Shown here: piece after piece, positions 1-11,601 of the stretch
Position numbering within the stretch: the first letter of the stretch is position 1
How the letters are laid out: every line of letters starts with the position of its first letter
From: Pyxicephalus adspersus
Taxonomy: Eukaryota > Chordata > Amphibia > Anura > Pyxicephalidae
Reading direction: 5' to 3'
NCBI RefSeq assembly: GCF_032062135.1
Contig: NC_092861.1
Location: 60,528,955 to 60,592,954 of the forward strand
DNA length: 64,000 bases
The notes under the pieces: model-generated
Databases searched by the model: none
Seen by the model: the letters and a program-made list of their open reading frames with translations, nothing else
What the model was told of the DNA's origin: nothing
Position numbers and translations under genes: made by a program

Positions 1-2407
1 TAAGTGCCAAATCTTGCACTGTAAGCTATCCTACCTGCAAGCTCGGAGGCTTAGATGTTATTTCTGATTTTGTTTGTTACCATTACAAAGGTCCTTTAAA
101 TACCAATTATTGAACAGAAAAAAGCTCATTCTTTTTATGTGTCCTGCTTTCAGTGAAATCATACCAGCACAGTGTAGTCACAAAACACTACTTTCCTGGG
201 GTGGCAAAGTCTATTCTATACAGCTGCAAGGTTCTCACCATTTCATGAAATGAACTATAAGCATGTGTTTCATGCTGGTACATTCTTCTGCAAACCTGTG
301 ATGTGCAGAGGCTGCTGGAGCATGTACTCATCCACAGGAAACCCATACAAAGGGCCTACAGAATGAGCACATTGCAGAGAATACATAAACAACATCAGGG
401 GAATATTGTACTTAAAAACAAAAATACATTTCTGTTTTACCAACAGTGGTCTACAAAAGAAACTTTTGTAAAAGTTTTGTTTCACTTTAACTTTAGATTT
501 CTTTTTTTAGAACCAAAATGAACTATTAGCATGCCCGAGGACACTTTGGAATTAGCTGGAGACTCTGTCTAATCTGTAAAACCAATCTCCAAGGAACACA
601 GTGGGCTGAAGAGGTAAAGCATAACTATGTAAATCAAACAACAGAAATTAAAATTGCAGCTGACCACTCCTTAGATGTAGTGGTTGCATTGGTTTACTTT
701 TTCAATTAGTAAATCTTTTAGTAACATATTTCTATTTTAGTGGTACAATGCTCACTCACCCTTCTTTATCAAGTTAACAAAAATAAAATAGAACTACAGA
801 ACCAAACACTGTTACTAATCTCCATAGAGAGTGTTTTTCTGAAGTCCTCAGAGATGTCTGGGAACAGTGCTGACTGCTGACAGTCAGCACAGGAAGATGT
901 CACCTCACAATATTTCTGGTGAGATCAATGGGTAGAGTTATTAACTTGTCAAGCAAATATAACAAAATGTTTTCAACTGTATATTTAACAGACCAAAAGG
1001 GACCAAATAGTTGGATTTCATTGATAGAATTTGCATAAATTTGAAGCTGATGCTGTGGCCAGCTGTGCACTCTCCTGCATCAGCCACCGAGGAGATGACA
1101 CCTGTGGTAAAAGGAAAATAAGAAGATGGATGTGTTCCGAGTAATTATATTTGGAAGGGGGATGACAGAAATGAAGTCAGACTGCCTGTGACACACAGAC
1201 AATAAATAACCAGGGTTAGTTCCTATATAGGCAAAGCAGACTGCATGGCAGGAACACATATTACAGAACTTTAAAGTTAGCCTTTAAATTTAGGTCAGAT
1301 TGCCAACCAATGCAATAATTGTATTGGATCAGTAGTCAGATCAGAAGTGAGAAGGTCCATGTATATTAGGCCTAACACACAATTTATGGTTCTTCCTAAC
1401 ACATGTGCCCATTTAAGACCCCCAACCAGAGATTTTAGTTGTGAATAGGAAAATGTTTCTATGTGTTTTTGCCTTTTTACCTTGAAAACTACTCATGACT
1501 AAGTGAGCAGGAATGTAAGAAAATAACTAGTGCTATAGATTATTATTTTTTGCATTAGGTACATTTTTCTTCTCCTAAACATGTGCTCATCACATGGACT
1601 GTGGATATGAGGTCATTCATTAAATGAATTCATTTGTAACCAAACTAATCAAGTTCACTATGCGCTTTCGCAAAGTAGGTGTCCTTGTTTGTTCTGTTGT
1701 GAGACTTTGTTCAGCCAAGCACATATGCAAACGTTGCTAGGAAAATTAATTGATAGCATAAGACAGCCATCTGGGAGCGCATTATCATTAATTATTCTGT
1801 TAACGACTTTAACAGTTTAGCTTGTCCATAGCCTTTGCACCTCTGGATAGTGCATCTTTTAATGCTTTAAACTGTCAAGAATATTTATTCTGTAGACAGA
1901 TTGGTAATGGAAATGAATAAAGTGCTTTAACTAAGCAGAATGGAGTCTTAGGGTCAACACAGGTAGCACATCAGTGGATGTCTTCTTGAACATGATGAGT
2001 GAGAGACAGCCTGTCCTGTGTCACACAGTTAGAGATGTCAGGAGTTTGTCCAATACACAGAAAAGATGTGAAAGCATTGAAATCTTGACAATATTTTACT
2101 TTTATCTTTATACTAAAGAGTGAAGCATTGATGTCTGTGGCACGGAGAGTTAAGTTCTCTGTCTGCTCATAAACATATCCAAAAGCCAAAATTCTTGTAA
2201 GTGTCCTCTCAGAAGCTCACATCAGTGGTACTATTTTCAAAGTTTAGGGCATTTATGTATCCAGGAGTCTAAGTACAACAAATATCAACCAACAACCCTA
2301 AATTAGAGCCTATTGGAACTGTTTGTATTTTTTTTTCTGGTGTATTTGCACGTGACTACAGATACACTCATAGGTTTAATCATTTTAAAGTTTTAGACTG
2401 ATTAGAC
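1..2407. other. Unique AT-rich non-coding DNA, no gene seen
   Basis: No open frame here exceeds about 70 codons and none resembles a known protein. No recognisable interspersed repeat was found. A sub-segment around 1741-1880 is repeat-free, with TAATTA-type cores, and looks like a conserved-element candidate (see findings). Confidence 0.6.
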
Positions 2408-2580
2408 CAGGGTACCTCAACTCCAGTCCTTGAGGGCCAGGATCTGCACTCAATGTTAGTATTTTTCTAACAGACATCATAAAATGTGGAAGTATAGAAT
2501 TGTTTCCAAAAGACAGAAAAAAATTCTGTTTAAACTGAGTTCCAACCAGCGTGTTGGCCTTAAGAGCAATGTACTTATGA
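2408..2580 (+). mobile_element. hAT-type MITE, 'tccagtcctcgagggcc' family, degraded copy
   Basis: The left end starts with cagggtacctcaactccag followed by tccttgagggcc, matching the terminal sequence seen in reverse at 10729-10763. The internal stretch 'ttctaacagacatca' is shared with the 10.6 kb copy. The right terminus (gttggccttaag, about 2554-2565) is heavily mutated, so the end is approximate. CAG-starting termini fit hAT-derived non-autonomous elements. No coding capacity. Confidence 0.6.
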
Positions 2581-2589
2581 TTAAGAATC

Positions 2590-4995
2590 ATGCATATATA
2601 ATTGTGAAAACTAATATACTACCAATAGTACTGAACCAACTAACCAACTGAACCAACTACCAAAAGTACTGAACAATGGGATGGGTTTAAATTAATTGTA
2701 ATTAATAATATGAAATTAAAAAATAACTACAAGAAAAAAAATTGCAGGGTGATTTGTAGGGTGTCATTTTTTATATATATATATTTGCAGAAAACATAAT
2801 TTTCTTTCAAATTCAAGTTGTTAAAACTATAACCTACTGAAGATGAATCCCCTGGTCATGCAGAATACTTATCATTCTTTTAGAAGCTTTAGAGATGTCG
2901 AGATTCCCAAACTTACTTTTATACATTCATTTCATATTAATGTATACGTCAAATATTGTTCCTTCCTTTATAAATCATTATGTAGCCATAAGTGCTTGGA
3001 TTTCTGTATATTCTGGCCTCAAAAATACCAGATGTTTGATTTGTTGTATCAACAGTTGTAGATCTTTTCTATCCAACAGCTTTTGCTACCATTTAAGAGG
3101 GAATAAATGACAAAAAACAAGGTATTACATAACAGGGTACCAAACATTTTTAAGGGGGCAAAAATGAGCCCCTCTGGTGGCGCCACTCATTGCATGTTTT
3201 TCCCATATTTAAAATTATTTGTGAATCTGATCCTTCCTCTGTTATTATTGTGGTTCCTGTGTCTGAATGCCATCCTTTATATACCATACAAGATTAAATT
3301 ATTGCATGGTTTTACTAAAATCATGTTAACATTTAGCTCTCCTTTACTAAAGTTATAATTACACAAAGCAGTTATCTTAAATATTAATTAACATCTTGAA
3401 ATGAAAAGATGGGTATAATTACTTCAAACAAAATTGTTTATAAAAGTTGACTTTCTTTTGGTGGTCTCTTAAGTTGTGCTGACAATCGTGCTGTGTATAC
3501 ATGTGCAAATCTTTTATCTGAGACTATGTATTTGGCATTAATCCAAACAATTGCTAAGAACCATATAGTCACAACAGTAAATTCCTGCCTACTGAAACAC
3601 TTTTTCATCACATGGCCATTCTGGGAAGACAGATATCACATTATGCCTGTTTTTTTCTGGAAGAAACCTAAACAATGAAAGGTTCCTCTCAGCAATGTTG
3701 GTAAATTTGGCCTTAAACTACTCTGTGACCTCATGGTCTCAAATGAAAGAAAATTCCCAGCAGACTGTAATTTTTTTTTTTCATTCAGTTGTGTCTGGAT
3801 GTTTTTTTCTTTACAGATTTTTGTTGCTTTGAAATCAGTCTATTAGTTTTTACCCATTAACACGTGAGCATACATTGTTCAGCAGGATATCAGGATATAT
3901 ATAATGAATTAGTGAAAACATGCAAGTCTAAACCCTTTTATACAATCTTGTACAGAGACTACAAGAATGAAGATCCTGTTTGAGAGACAATCTATTTTTT
4001 AACTAAATGGCATGTGGAAACTGGTTGACTAAGCTGTCCTATCTTGATGCAAAGTTTGTTGATTTTATTTTTCTGTTCCTTGGATCACTGGCTGTGATAA
4101 TTATGAAACCAACATTAAAGGCTTTTAGACTAGTTTTACTACAGTCGTAAAGTAGGAAATACTCTTTGTGATCTCTTATCAGTGGTAAATTCCATTAGCA
4201 TTAGTAGAACATCCAAGTGCACATAGGCTGACTTGTATGAAACAGAAACACAGACTGTAAGGGAGGCCCACTTTCATCACACATGCATGCCATGCCTAAT
4301 ATGTTTACCAAGTTCTTGCAATACAATAAAACATAGCTTTAAAACGTAGAAGAAGAAGAAAGAAGACAACTTGAACTCTTGCATTGCAACCCTAGTAATT
4401 ACACAGGGTGTGTTAGACTGGTCACTCAGGCATCCAGCAGAATTTAAAGAAGGAAGGTTTTTAGAGGGTTTGGAATCCACTTATAGATAAGAAATTCTTG
4501 TTTCATGAGAGCAATTTAGATCAGTAAAAAGCAGGGAGAGATGTTCCATGCAGAACCAATTTGTGAACTGTCTCTATCATGATGCTATGTTTAGTTTTCT
4601 CTATATTATATATGAGTATTTCACAGAAGAGTTCAACGGGTCAGGCTCCGCACGTACTAAAAATCTAGCTTTCTTACAGACAATGCTAATAGAAGGATGG
4701 AACGTAAAATATTGCTAAGCATGCTGAATGTTTCATGAGTTAAATTAGAAAGTAAGACTGTGAGTAAAGCAAACATATATCCTGTGTAAACAAAATGTAA
4801 ATGGGGATTTAACCTTTGCATTTTACCAGACCAGAAAGACTTTAAGGGCTTAGCCTCCGAAGATTGTTCCAAACACAATACTACCTAATGAAAGCATTGC
4901 TAAAATAGCAAAGAATGTGTAAAAAGGTGAAGGTTGTAACTTGTATATCATGTAGACACAACTATGACTACAGCAGGCAACTGCTTTTAGGCCCC
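2590..4995. other. Non-coding AT-rich DNA, no gene seen
   Basis: Only short chance open frames occur. Small features are an (AT)n tract near 2771-2784 and T-runs near 3770. No coding exon, RNA gene or clear mobile element was recognised. Confidence 0.55.
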
Positions 4996-5062
4996 AATTT
5001 AATGTACAGCGCTGCGTAATATGATGGCGGTATATAAATCCTGTTTAATAATAATAATTGGC
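4996..5062 (-). repeat. 'agcgctgtaca' / ATT-tailed interspersed repeat, short fragment
   Basis: Read on the minus strand this has an (ATT)n-like start, then aaacaggatttatata, then a degenerate gccatcatattacgcagcgctgtaca. The same order of modules is seen on the plus strand at 26.5, 48.56 and 56.29 kb. Only the first 70 bp or so of the family is present. The family is non-coding; its class is not established here. Confidence 0.65.
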
Positions 5063-6555
5063 CCAGATACAGACAGGGGCCTGGTCCAGCTGAAATAAGA
5101 CTGCAAAAGTATTTCTCATTTGGATATTCATTATCTCTGGGGCATTCTACTTTTTACCCCCGTTTGGATACAAATATCTCCTCTGGTGCTCACATAGTAA
5201 CATCTGCTCCTCCACCTCCCTATGTTGCATAGTAGAGCGGTGGAATAAAAGGATATTACCATCTCCAGCATCTGATACTCCTACTATCACTTCAGTTCTG
5301 CTCCCGAGTCTTCTCGCATGTTCAGAAATCCTGGGAGCTGAAGTGAGTGATAGCATTACATGCATGATTTACTATGTTTCATAGATTTCTTGGTTGTTGT
5401 CTGATCCTAACACAGCCATAGGTGTCAAGGCTTGTACTGATGCCAGATTTTCTTGGCTTGCGATAATATTTAATTTAGTATATGTCTAAAGTTGTCCTTC
5501 TTTTGGATTGGTGAATGACGGACTGTAAAAAACAGCCATTTTTTTAATATTGGGAGGATGCAGCAGAGTGCCTTCTGTTTGTGTTCCTCCTCCCATTTCC
5601 ATAAAATAGAACAGGCTACTCTGCAGTAGGGGATACATAAAATATTGGTTAAATATTTACACTACTACTTAACACAGGGATTTTAGAAGCAATCCGGGGT
5701 AGACAAGCCATAAACTGAGAAACTGTGGTATAGAGGAGAGAAATCTTTATAGGCTAAATATGGACTATCCAACTTTAAAAACCTCCACTTGACCTTCTTT
5801 ATCACTGAGATACAGATGACAGAGGATTCTAATATGCTATTGTGTTATCTGTTTCTGGGGAATTTCAGAGAAAATTAAACGTTTCAACACAATGATGTTC
5901 TGACAGACCAATATGCTCAATAGCAAGAATATATACTGGAACAGCTCAGACTATATTCAAATTTTAATATCCTGCAAGCACTAAGTTTTATGTAAAACTG
6001 CTTATGAGGCACCTGTTAGCATGAGTAAAATACAATAGGTGTTTTATGGAGGTCACTATAATCTGACCTCTGTAATGATCCTCTATCCTCGGTAGGTTGC
6101 CAAAATCATTAAACAAAGATTATTTTAGCAGCCAGAGTAGTTCCTGCCAAAGACTTTAGCAATAATACAAAGTGAATACAAAGCATTGTAGTCTTCTTAA
6201 AGGCCTGTGATCTTGGGTAAACATAAATGTGTGGGGCAACCTGGAAAAAAAAAAGAAAGTCCAACATTTCTAATGGCCTGCGGAATTCAATGACAAAAAG
6301 AAAGAGGGTGGGGACTGGGCCAACTATGACTCTTATACTAACCACCATTTACAGTGGGCAAAATGGCCAAATGGCCAGAACCTACACCTTCCTGCATCCC
6401 CTAAGAAACTTTCACATCTTGTACATGGAGAACAACACCATTTCCAGACCACAGGGCAGGACAACTACCTCATTTGAACGTATGCTGCAACTACAGGGGG
6501 GCTGGATTGTATATGTATGTATGTATGATGCGTGCATGTTTGTGTATATTTATGG
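5063..6555. other. Non-coding DNA with an unclassified possible repeat near 5240-5370
   Basis: About 5240-5370 has a higher-GC, low-divergence look (ctcccgagtcttctcgcatg, then gggagctgaagtgagtgatag) that suggests a repeat, but I cannot name the family. The rest is ordinary AT-rich sequence without a gene. Confidence 0.35.
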
Positions 6556-6672
6556 ATTTAATACAGTGAAATGTGTTTGTATGTGCGCAATGTGCAGATT
6601 TTGTGTATGTTTGTGTGTAATGTGCAAACTGTGTCCATGTATGTATTATGTGCAAATTGTGTATATTCTTAT
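6508..6672. repeat. Degenerate TGTA microsatellite with three ~30-bp minisatellite units
   Basis: After a (TATG)n-like start, the core aatgtgcaaattgtgt occurs three times with substitutions, beginning near 6589, 6619 and 6648, a spacing of 29-30 bp. The cysteine-rich peptides read from two overlapping frames here are an artefact of TGT/TGC repeats, not evidence of a gene. Confidence 0.75.
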
Positions 6673-8483
6673 GCTTACAGTACAGTGTTGTGTGTATGTT
6701 TTGTTACTGAAAATTTACTGAAAACTCCTCCTGCCAAATATCCTTTTATTAATCAAACTCTGACCTCTGGGCCCTTGACCTTTACATTAAAAGAATGTAT
6801 AGCTTGTTTTTTTATTATTCCTGTTATCATTTATCTGTCCTTCATTATCTTTTCATCACTTCTGTACTATTCTGTACTCTATAAAATGGGTCTTGTCAGA
6901 GGACTCTGGTTTGATTCTTACCCAGGGCCTTCATTTATCTAAAACCAGCACCAGACTTTTACAACAAAGTTGAGATTTACATATACCTTTGCTGCTTATG
7001 TCTCTGACTTTACTACATGTTTTAACATCATGTTTTCACTAAATAATAACTTTTTGTACAAATTTGTTTTGTTAATAAAAGTACTCCACTTTGAGCAGGT
7101 TTACCCTTTGTGACCCTGCCATTAAATCAAAAACCTCCAAAAAAGCCTACCTGTTAAAAAAAAATTGAAAATGCAGGCCTATTTACCTGCTTGCAGGCTG
7201 AGAAGACTTCACACAAGAATCTTCATATTAAGTAAGCATAGAAAACAACACTTTGCAAGTGTCAATCTCATGTGTCCCCACAATGCTCGGTTGTTTCTCC
7301 TGCTGACCTCCATGTCACTACTAAGCACAGCGAAGGACATGGGTGAAAGACACTCTTGAAAGTTGGTTTCCCTGAAGACTAAAAATGAGTTCTTGTCAGT
7401 AAAGTAATTTTTTAATTTTTTGACAGGTAGAATATATAGTCTTTTTCATTTACAAGTATGTTTCTTTTTCAAGTTTTTAAATTAAATTATTGAGTTGTGT
7501 TACCAAACCCAGCTATTTTTACCTGCCTAAACCACTTTACTATTTCTTAGGCTACAAAAAGATGAAAACGTGTTTGGGAAAATTGGAAACTTTTACTTAC
7601 TCTCACTATTCTTTTCCGCTACTTCCTTGTTATTAACCATAACAGGTTGCTTCCTGTTATAAGGTATGTGATCTGACTCTTGTGCTCATTTGGTTTGGTA
7701 ATTGTAGCTTTTTATGACTATTTTCCCTTTGTATTTTATGTCTTTAATGGTCATTATTTTGTAAAGTGCTTTGTGGTAGTCATCCAATTAAGCTGTTTGT
7801 TTAAAAATAAATAAGGGTCAGGATTACCAGTAATACACCAAATTACTGAAGTATCCTTTAGGATTGCCTTATTTGACTGTTCACAATGGTCATTTTTGAC
7901 TGGCTCCTTTGAAACTTACTGCGCTAATGGATATGAAGTTGTGGATTCTTAGACAAACAAAAAGGTCACAGGCATGTTTGCCAGGTTATGTTTTAAAGGC
8001 ATTAATCATGGAATGAAAAGGTCTATCATTGTTAGTTTTTTTGTACTGCAAGAAAATTATTTAGGGGCAAGATCTCTGTGGTGCACTGGTCTTTTCATAA
8101 TTTTCTGCTTGTATAGTGCCACTGTTGGCTACAGACAAAACAAAAAAGCAGCTTCTAAAGTAAGGTGCACATGGAAATGTCTTTTATGCAGAACAATCCA
8201 TAGAAAATTTCCAGCTAGTCTGAGTTGCATATATTTGCAAATGTTAGTGGAATTGCCTCTGTGAATAGTAAACCCTAAGTCTCTAGCTTTCATCTTCAAA
8301 CATCTTTAAAAATGCATTCATTGGAACATGGCTTCCACCTATATCTTTTGGTGCAGGGACAGACCACAAGTTCACTATAGAACAGCTGTGATTTCTAGCA
8401 TGTTCTCACACTAAATACAGTGAGCAAAATATTCTGTAGAAAGGGGTTCAATAGCTTTAATTTAATTCTTCACATTGCTTGGG
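6673..8483. other. Non-coding AT-rich DNA, no gene seen
   Basis: Open frames are below 125 codons with no recognisable domain. An AATAAA occurs near 7076 without any upstream coding sequence I can defend. No mobile element was identified. Confidence 0.5.
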
Positions 8484-8762
8484 TGGCAACACTGGTCCAG
8501 GTTGACAACACTGATCTTCTACTCTTTGATGGCAACACTGGTCTTCTGGTCTTGGATGGCAACACTGGTCTTCTGGTCTTGGAGGACAACACTGGTCTTC
8601 TGGTCTTGGATGGCAACACTGGTCTTCTGGTCTTAATTGACAACATTGGTCTTCTGGTCTTGGAGGACAACACTGGTCTTGAATGACAACAATTGTCTTC
8701 TGGTGTTGGATGACAACACTGGTCCGCTGGTCTGGTCTTCTGGTCTTGGTTGATAACACCAT
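8484..8762. repeat. 27-bp minisatellite (about 7 in-register copies plus decayed flanks)
   Basis: The anchor 'actggtc/actgatc' recurs at 8510, 8537, 8564, 8591, 8618, 8645 and 8672, exactly 27 bp apart. Less regular units lie at 8491, 8692 and 8718 and beyond. The unit is roughly ggcaacactggtcttctggt followed by cttggat. Because 27 is a multiple of three and the unit lacks stops in several frames, long repetitive open frames appear on both strands (NTGLLVLDG-like on plus, RPEDQCC- and KTRRPVL-like on minus). No start context, splice signals or flanking domain supports translation, so I treat this as a tandem repeat, not a gene. Confidence 0.95.
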
Positions 8763-9045
8763 TCTTATGGTCTATATTGGCAGGCCACCAGGTGGAAAAT
8801 ATTTTTAAAAAATTACAAAGAAAAAAATTCCAATCAGTCACTACATTGAAGGACTAGTAAGCACCAATACATAAATGTTTATATTATATATAGAAAGAAG
8901 AAATGTTTTATATGGTTGAGTCACTTGAAAATTAGTGTGGGGTCTCTGTACTACAAAGGATGGACAGATGTCTTCTCTTGTTTTAAAACATTTATTGCCA
9001 GCCATAGTTCTTTTGTGGTTTTTGTTTTCTTTTCCTTTTTTTTTG

Positions 9046-9050
9046 GATTG
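9046..9050. repeat. 5-bp target site duplication, left copy (gattg)
   Basis: gattg lies immediately before the LTR start and is repeated perfectly at 9796-9800 just after its end. A 5-bp duplication is usual for Ty3/gypsy, Copia and many retroviral integrases. Confidence 0.8.
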
Positions 9051-9795
9051 TGTCACACCTACCTCTTCCTCACTAAAGCGCAGATGCCTCTCTCCTGCGC
9101 AGTTCTGACTGTGGGCGTGCCTCTGTTTCCAAGCTTTATCAATTCCGTCCAATCTGCTGGCCAATCAGAGAAAAGCCTCTTGACCATCCCTGGCTTTGTA
9201 GCTACCTCACACACTGCACTCTGTGTTTGTGCAACGTGTCTCTATTGTGCCGTGCCCCTAGTTCTGTGAGCTAGTTCCTGCTCACCTGGTGCTTAATTCT
9301 GTGTTTCCTCTGTCCAGCTCCTTCATTAAACCCTCATTGTCCAGTCTGTTGGTTCCCAGCCAACTTCCCTGTGTTGTTCCAGTGTTCCTGTCTGTCTGTG
9401 GATATCCCTGCATCACCTGTACCTCCTGTTGCTTCCAGTGTCTCCTGTGTTCCCTATGCCCGCAGTGGTCTTTGTGTCACTGGTGTCTGTCTCCTGGATC
9501 CCTGGCTATTGACCCCTGGAGTGTGACGTGACCTTTATTGCTTGCTGCCTGCCTCGACCCCAGCTTTCCTTGACTATCCTTCTGCTTTGTGATTTGGTAC
9601 CATGTTTTGCCCACCTTGGTGTGCCCAAGAACTGCAACCAGGCAGTAACCAGTGTTGCAACATCCTCACCATCAGAAGCTCTGGAGAAGACCTGAATACT
9701 GCTTAGACTCTGCGCCTTGGCCCTTCTCAGGGCTCACATCCCCTCTGTGCAAGCCGTAGTGCCCCCCTAGTGGTCCTGTCTATCTGTGTGTGACA
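9051..9795 (+). mobile_element. Solo LTR, probably Ty3/gypsy-type retrotransposon
   Basis: The 745-bp element begins TGTCACAC and ends GTGTGACA, so the short terminal inverted repeat has canonical TG...CA ends. It is flanked by a perfect 5-bp duplication (gattg). It is markedly more GC-rich than its surroundings. No internal region, primer binding site or second LTR is present on either side, so this is a solo LTR left by LTR-LTR recombination. The LTR resembles, from memory only, a low-divergence family abundant in ranid frogs; assignment to Ty3/gypsy rather than another LTR class is inference. Short open frames inside (about 80-120 codons) are chance frames. Confidence 0.85.
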
Positions 9796-9800
9796 GATTG
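9796..9800. repeat. 5-bp target site duplication, right copy (gattg)
   Basis: Perfect match to 9046-9050 across the solo LTR, which fixes both element boundaries. Confidence 0.8.
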
Positions 9801-10311
9801 AAACCACTGCCATGCTTTCTTGGCTTGGTTAGGATAGATCTGTTGGAGATTTTACTTAAACTCAACTTCACTTGGTTTTAGCTAAGTGGGAGGACATAAG
9901 AAAAAACCTTTTTAATGGACATAGACAACAAAAAAAAACATTTTCATCTTCTCCACTAGTAAAATAAAAGAGTCACAGCATTAAAAACTCAATTCCCAAT
10001 TTATTTAGTAAGTAGTAAGTTTATTTTTTTAAACCATAATTTATTAAAATTGAAAAAAAAAAATGGCTATACATACAAGTTATTACGGAAATGTGATGAC
10101 AAGCTGACTGTAATCTGGATCCTAGTTTATGTGGCCTTTTCACATACCTATCTAAATGTATGTTTGGTAGTTTGTTTTTTTAATATGATTTACAAATATT
10201 TCAAACATTATCGGCATTTGAAGATCAAAATCTTTTCTGAAGGCATCACTGCCCTTGTCTATTACTCATTTTTTCTTTTAAAAACACTTTCAAAGAAAGC
10301 AGACAGTAGTG
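9801..10311. other. Non-coding AT-rich DNA, no gene seen
   Basis: A-rich and T-rich runs, with a single 88-codon open frame at 10050-10316 that is low in complexity and has no recognisable motif. Nothing else is visible. Confidence 0.5.
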
Positions 10312-10424
10312 GCTAATCATTGTTTGTGTGACTTTGTTGCACAATGTTTTATTAGGTTATAGTAGGAGCTAGTCATTGTTTGTATGACTTTGTTTTAGAA
10401 TGTTTTATTAGGTTTTCTGAGTGA
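10312..10424. repeat. 56-bp tandem duplication
   Basis: gctaatcattgtttgtgtga (10312) is repeated as gctagtcattgtttgtatga (10368). Both are followed by ctttgtt, then aatgttttattaggtt. The two units differ at a handful of positions. This is a simple local duplication without coding meaning. Confidence 0.85.
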
Positions 10425-10594
10425 GTGGGTGGGTGAGGATGAGGTACTAAAGGAACAAAGAATCAAATGTCACTGCAAGAAAAAAATGTCAACGCAAAGT
10501 TCTATTTCTGAAGTTACAGTAGAAGTTTGCACAATCTACATAAATCATCAACAGTACTGGAGCTATTAGTCACTGCAAGACATTCAGATTACTA

Positions 10595-10763
10595 TACAGA
10601 ACAGTCCTCGAGGGTTAGGATATGTACACACTTTTAGTATTTCTCTAACAGACATCAGTAAACTTAGTAAGGTATGGTTTACAAAGAGTTAGAAAATGAC
10701 TCTGCTTATATGAAAATCTTGCCATGTTTGTGGCCCTCGAGGACTGGAGTTGGACCACCCTGA
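10595..10763. mobile_element. hAT-type MITE, 'ctcgaggactggagttg' family
   Basis: The right end reads gtggccctcgaggactggag then ttggaccaccctg. Its reverse complement matches the left arm (agtcctcgagggt) and the start of the copy at 2408. The left terminal bases are mutated, so the start is approximate. The interior 'ttctctaacagacatca' is shared with the 2.4 kb copy. Non-autonomous, no coding. Confidence 0.75.
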
Positions 10764-11440
10764 TAAAGCATATGCCTTACATAGTACTGGTTTGTTCTTT
10801 ATGTTCACAAAACTCAAGATCCTTCTGATAAATCTTCCATTATTTCACCATTTACTGGCTATTGCAGTAGAATTATTTAATAAATATTAACATATTAAAT
10901 CAATCTAGTATTGTCCTTTTTAGCTAAATGTCAGTCATACGTATATTATGAGTTCATAGATGTTATATAGACACTTCAGTGGAGCTGAAATTGTTCTAAG
11001 AATTGCTGATTTAATTCAGGTTGTAGGGCTTTAAATAAAATGTTAACTGCATTTTCTACTGTGATGTCCACAATAAATCTTGTAAAGTTCCTGCAAAACT
11101 TTCCTTCTAATGCTGCAAATGCTATTCTCGTATATCTGTAGGTACCAATGCATGTAAATATCTAGCGTTATACTTCTCTTGGGTAAAATTAATAGTCCAA
11201 AATAGGGATGACAGTGACTTCAGATGTCCAGTACATACGGTCTAAGGGTAAACATAAACTTATATCTAATTAATAGCTGAGCCTGTATTTGAAAACTAGA
11301 ATACACATAGCCGAGTATTAACCAGTCCAGGTCAATGAGAAACCAATCAAATAGACTTCAATATAAACTATGGGCAAATATACTGAATATTAACCATTTA
11401 AAATATAAACAAAAGCTTTATGTCAATTTATAAATGCATC
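10764..11440. other. Non-coding AT-rich DNA, no gene seen
   Basis: Plain AT-rich sequence with no open frame of interest, repeat family or RNA-like structure recognised. Confidence 0.5.
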
Positions 11441-11601
11441 TAGTGTTACATTTATAAAACAGGGAATTAGGCATTCCCTCAAACATTCCCTTGTGGGAAT
11501 CTTCCAGGTCTATGTGTTTGAATGGCAGTAACTGATTCCCACTAGAAAGTGTTTGAGGGAATATCAGATTCCCTGTTTTATGAATAGAGCCCCTAGTGTT
11601 A
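11441..11601. mobile_element. Palindromic MITE with 8-bp target duplication (tagtgtta)
   Basis: The element proper is 11449-11593. Its arms, ataaaacagggaat at the left and attccctgttttat at the right, are inverted. The inner arms cctcaaacattcccttgtgg and the approximate inverse ending gtttgaggga extend the hairpin. Both sides carry tagtgtta (11441-11448 and 11594-11601). An 8-bp duplication points to hAT transposase. The left terminus lacks about 9 bases present at the right (gagcccc side), so it was trimmed after or during insertion. Confidence 0.8.

Noticed and set aside
6227..6942. Open frames of 164 and 123 codons with cysteine-rich peptides
   Set aside because: They lie over a TGTA/TGTG-rich minisatellite. 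The cysteines come from TGT/TGC repeat codons in two overlapping frames, and the first part has no domain.
8457..8841. Repetitive 'secreted-like' frames on the minus strand (DQCC / KTRRPVL repeats)
   Set aside because: They are read from the 27-bp minisatellite. Open frames exist on both strands because the period is a multiple of three.
8841..9531. Frames of 80-117 codons around the LTR
   Set aside because: They overlap the LTR on both strands, have no retroviral or cellular domain, and cross its boundary.
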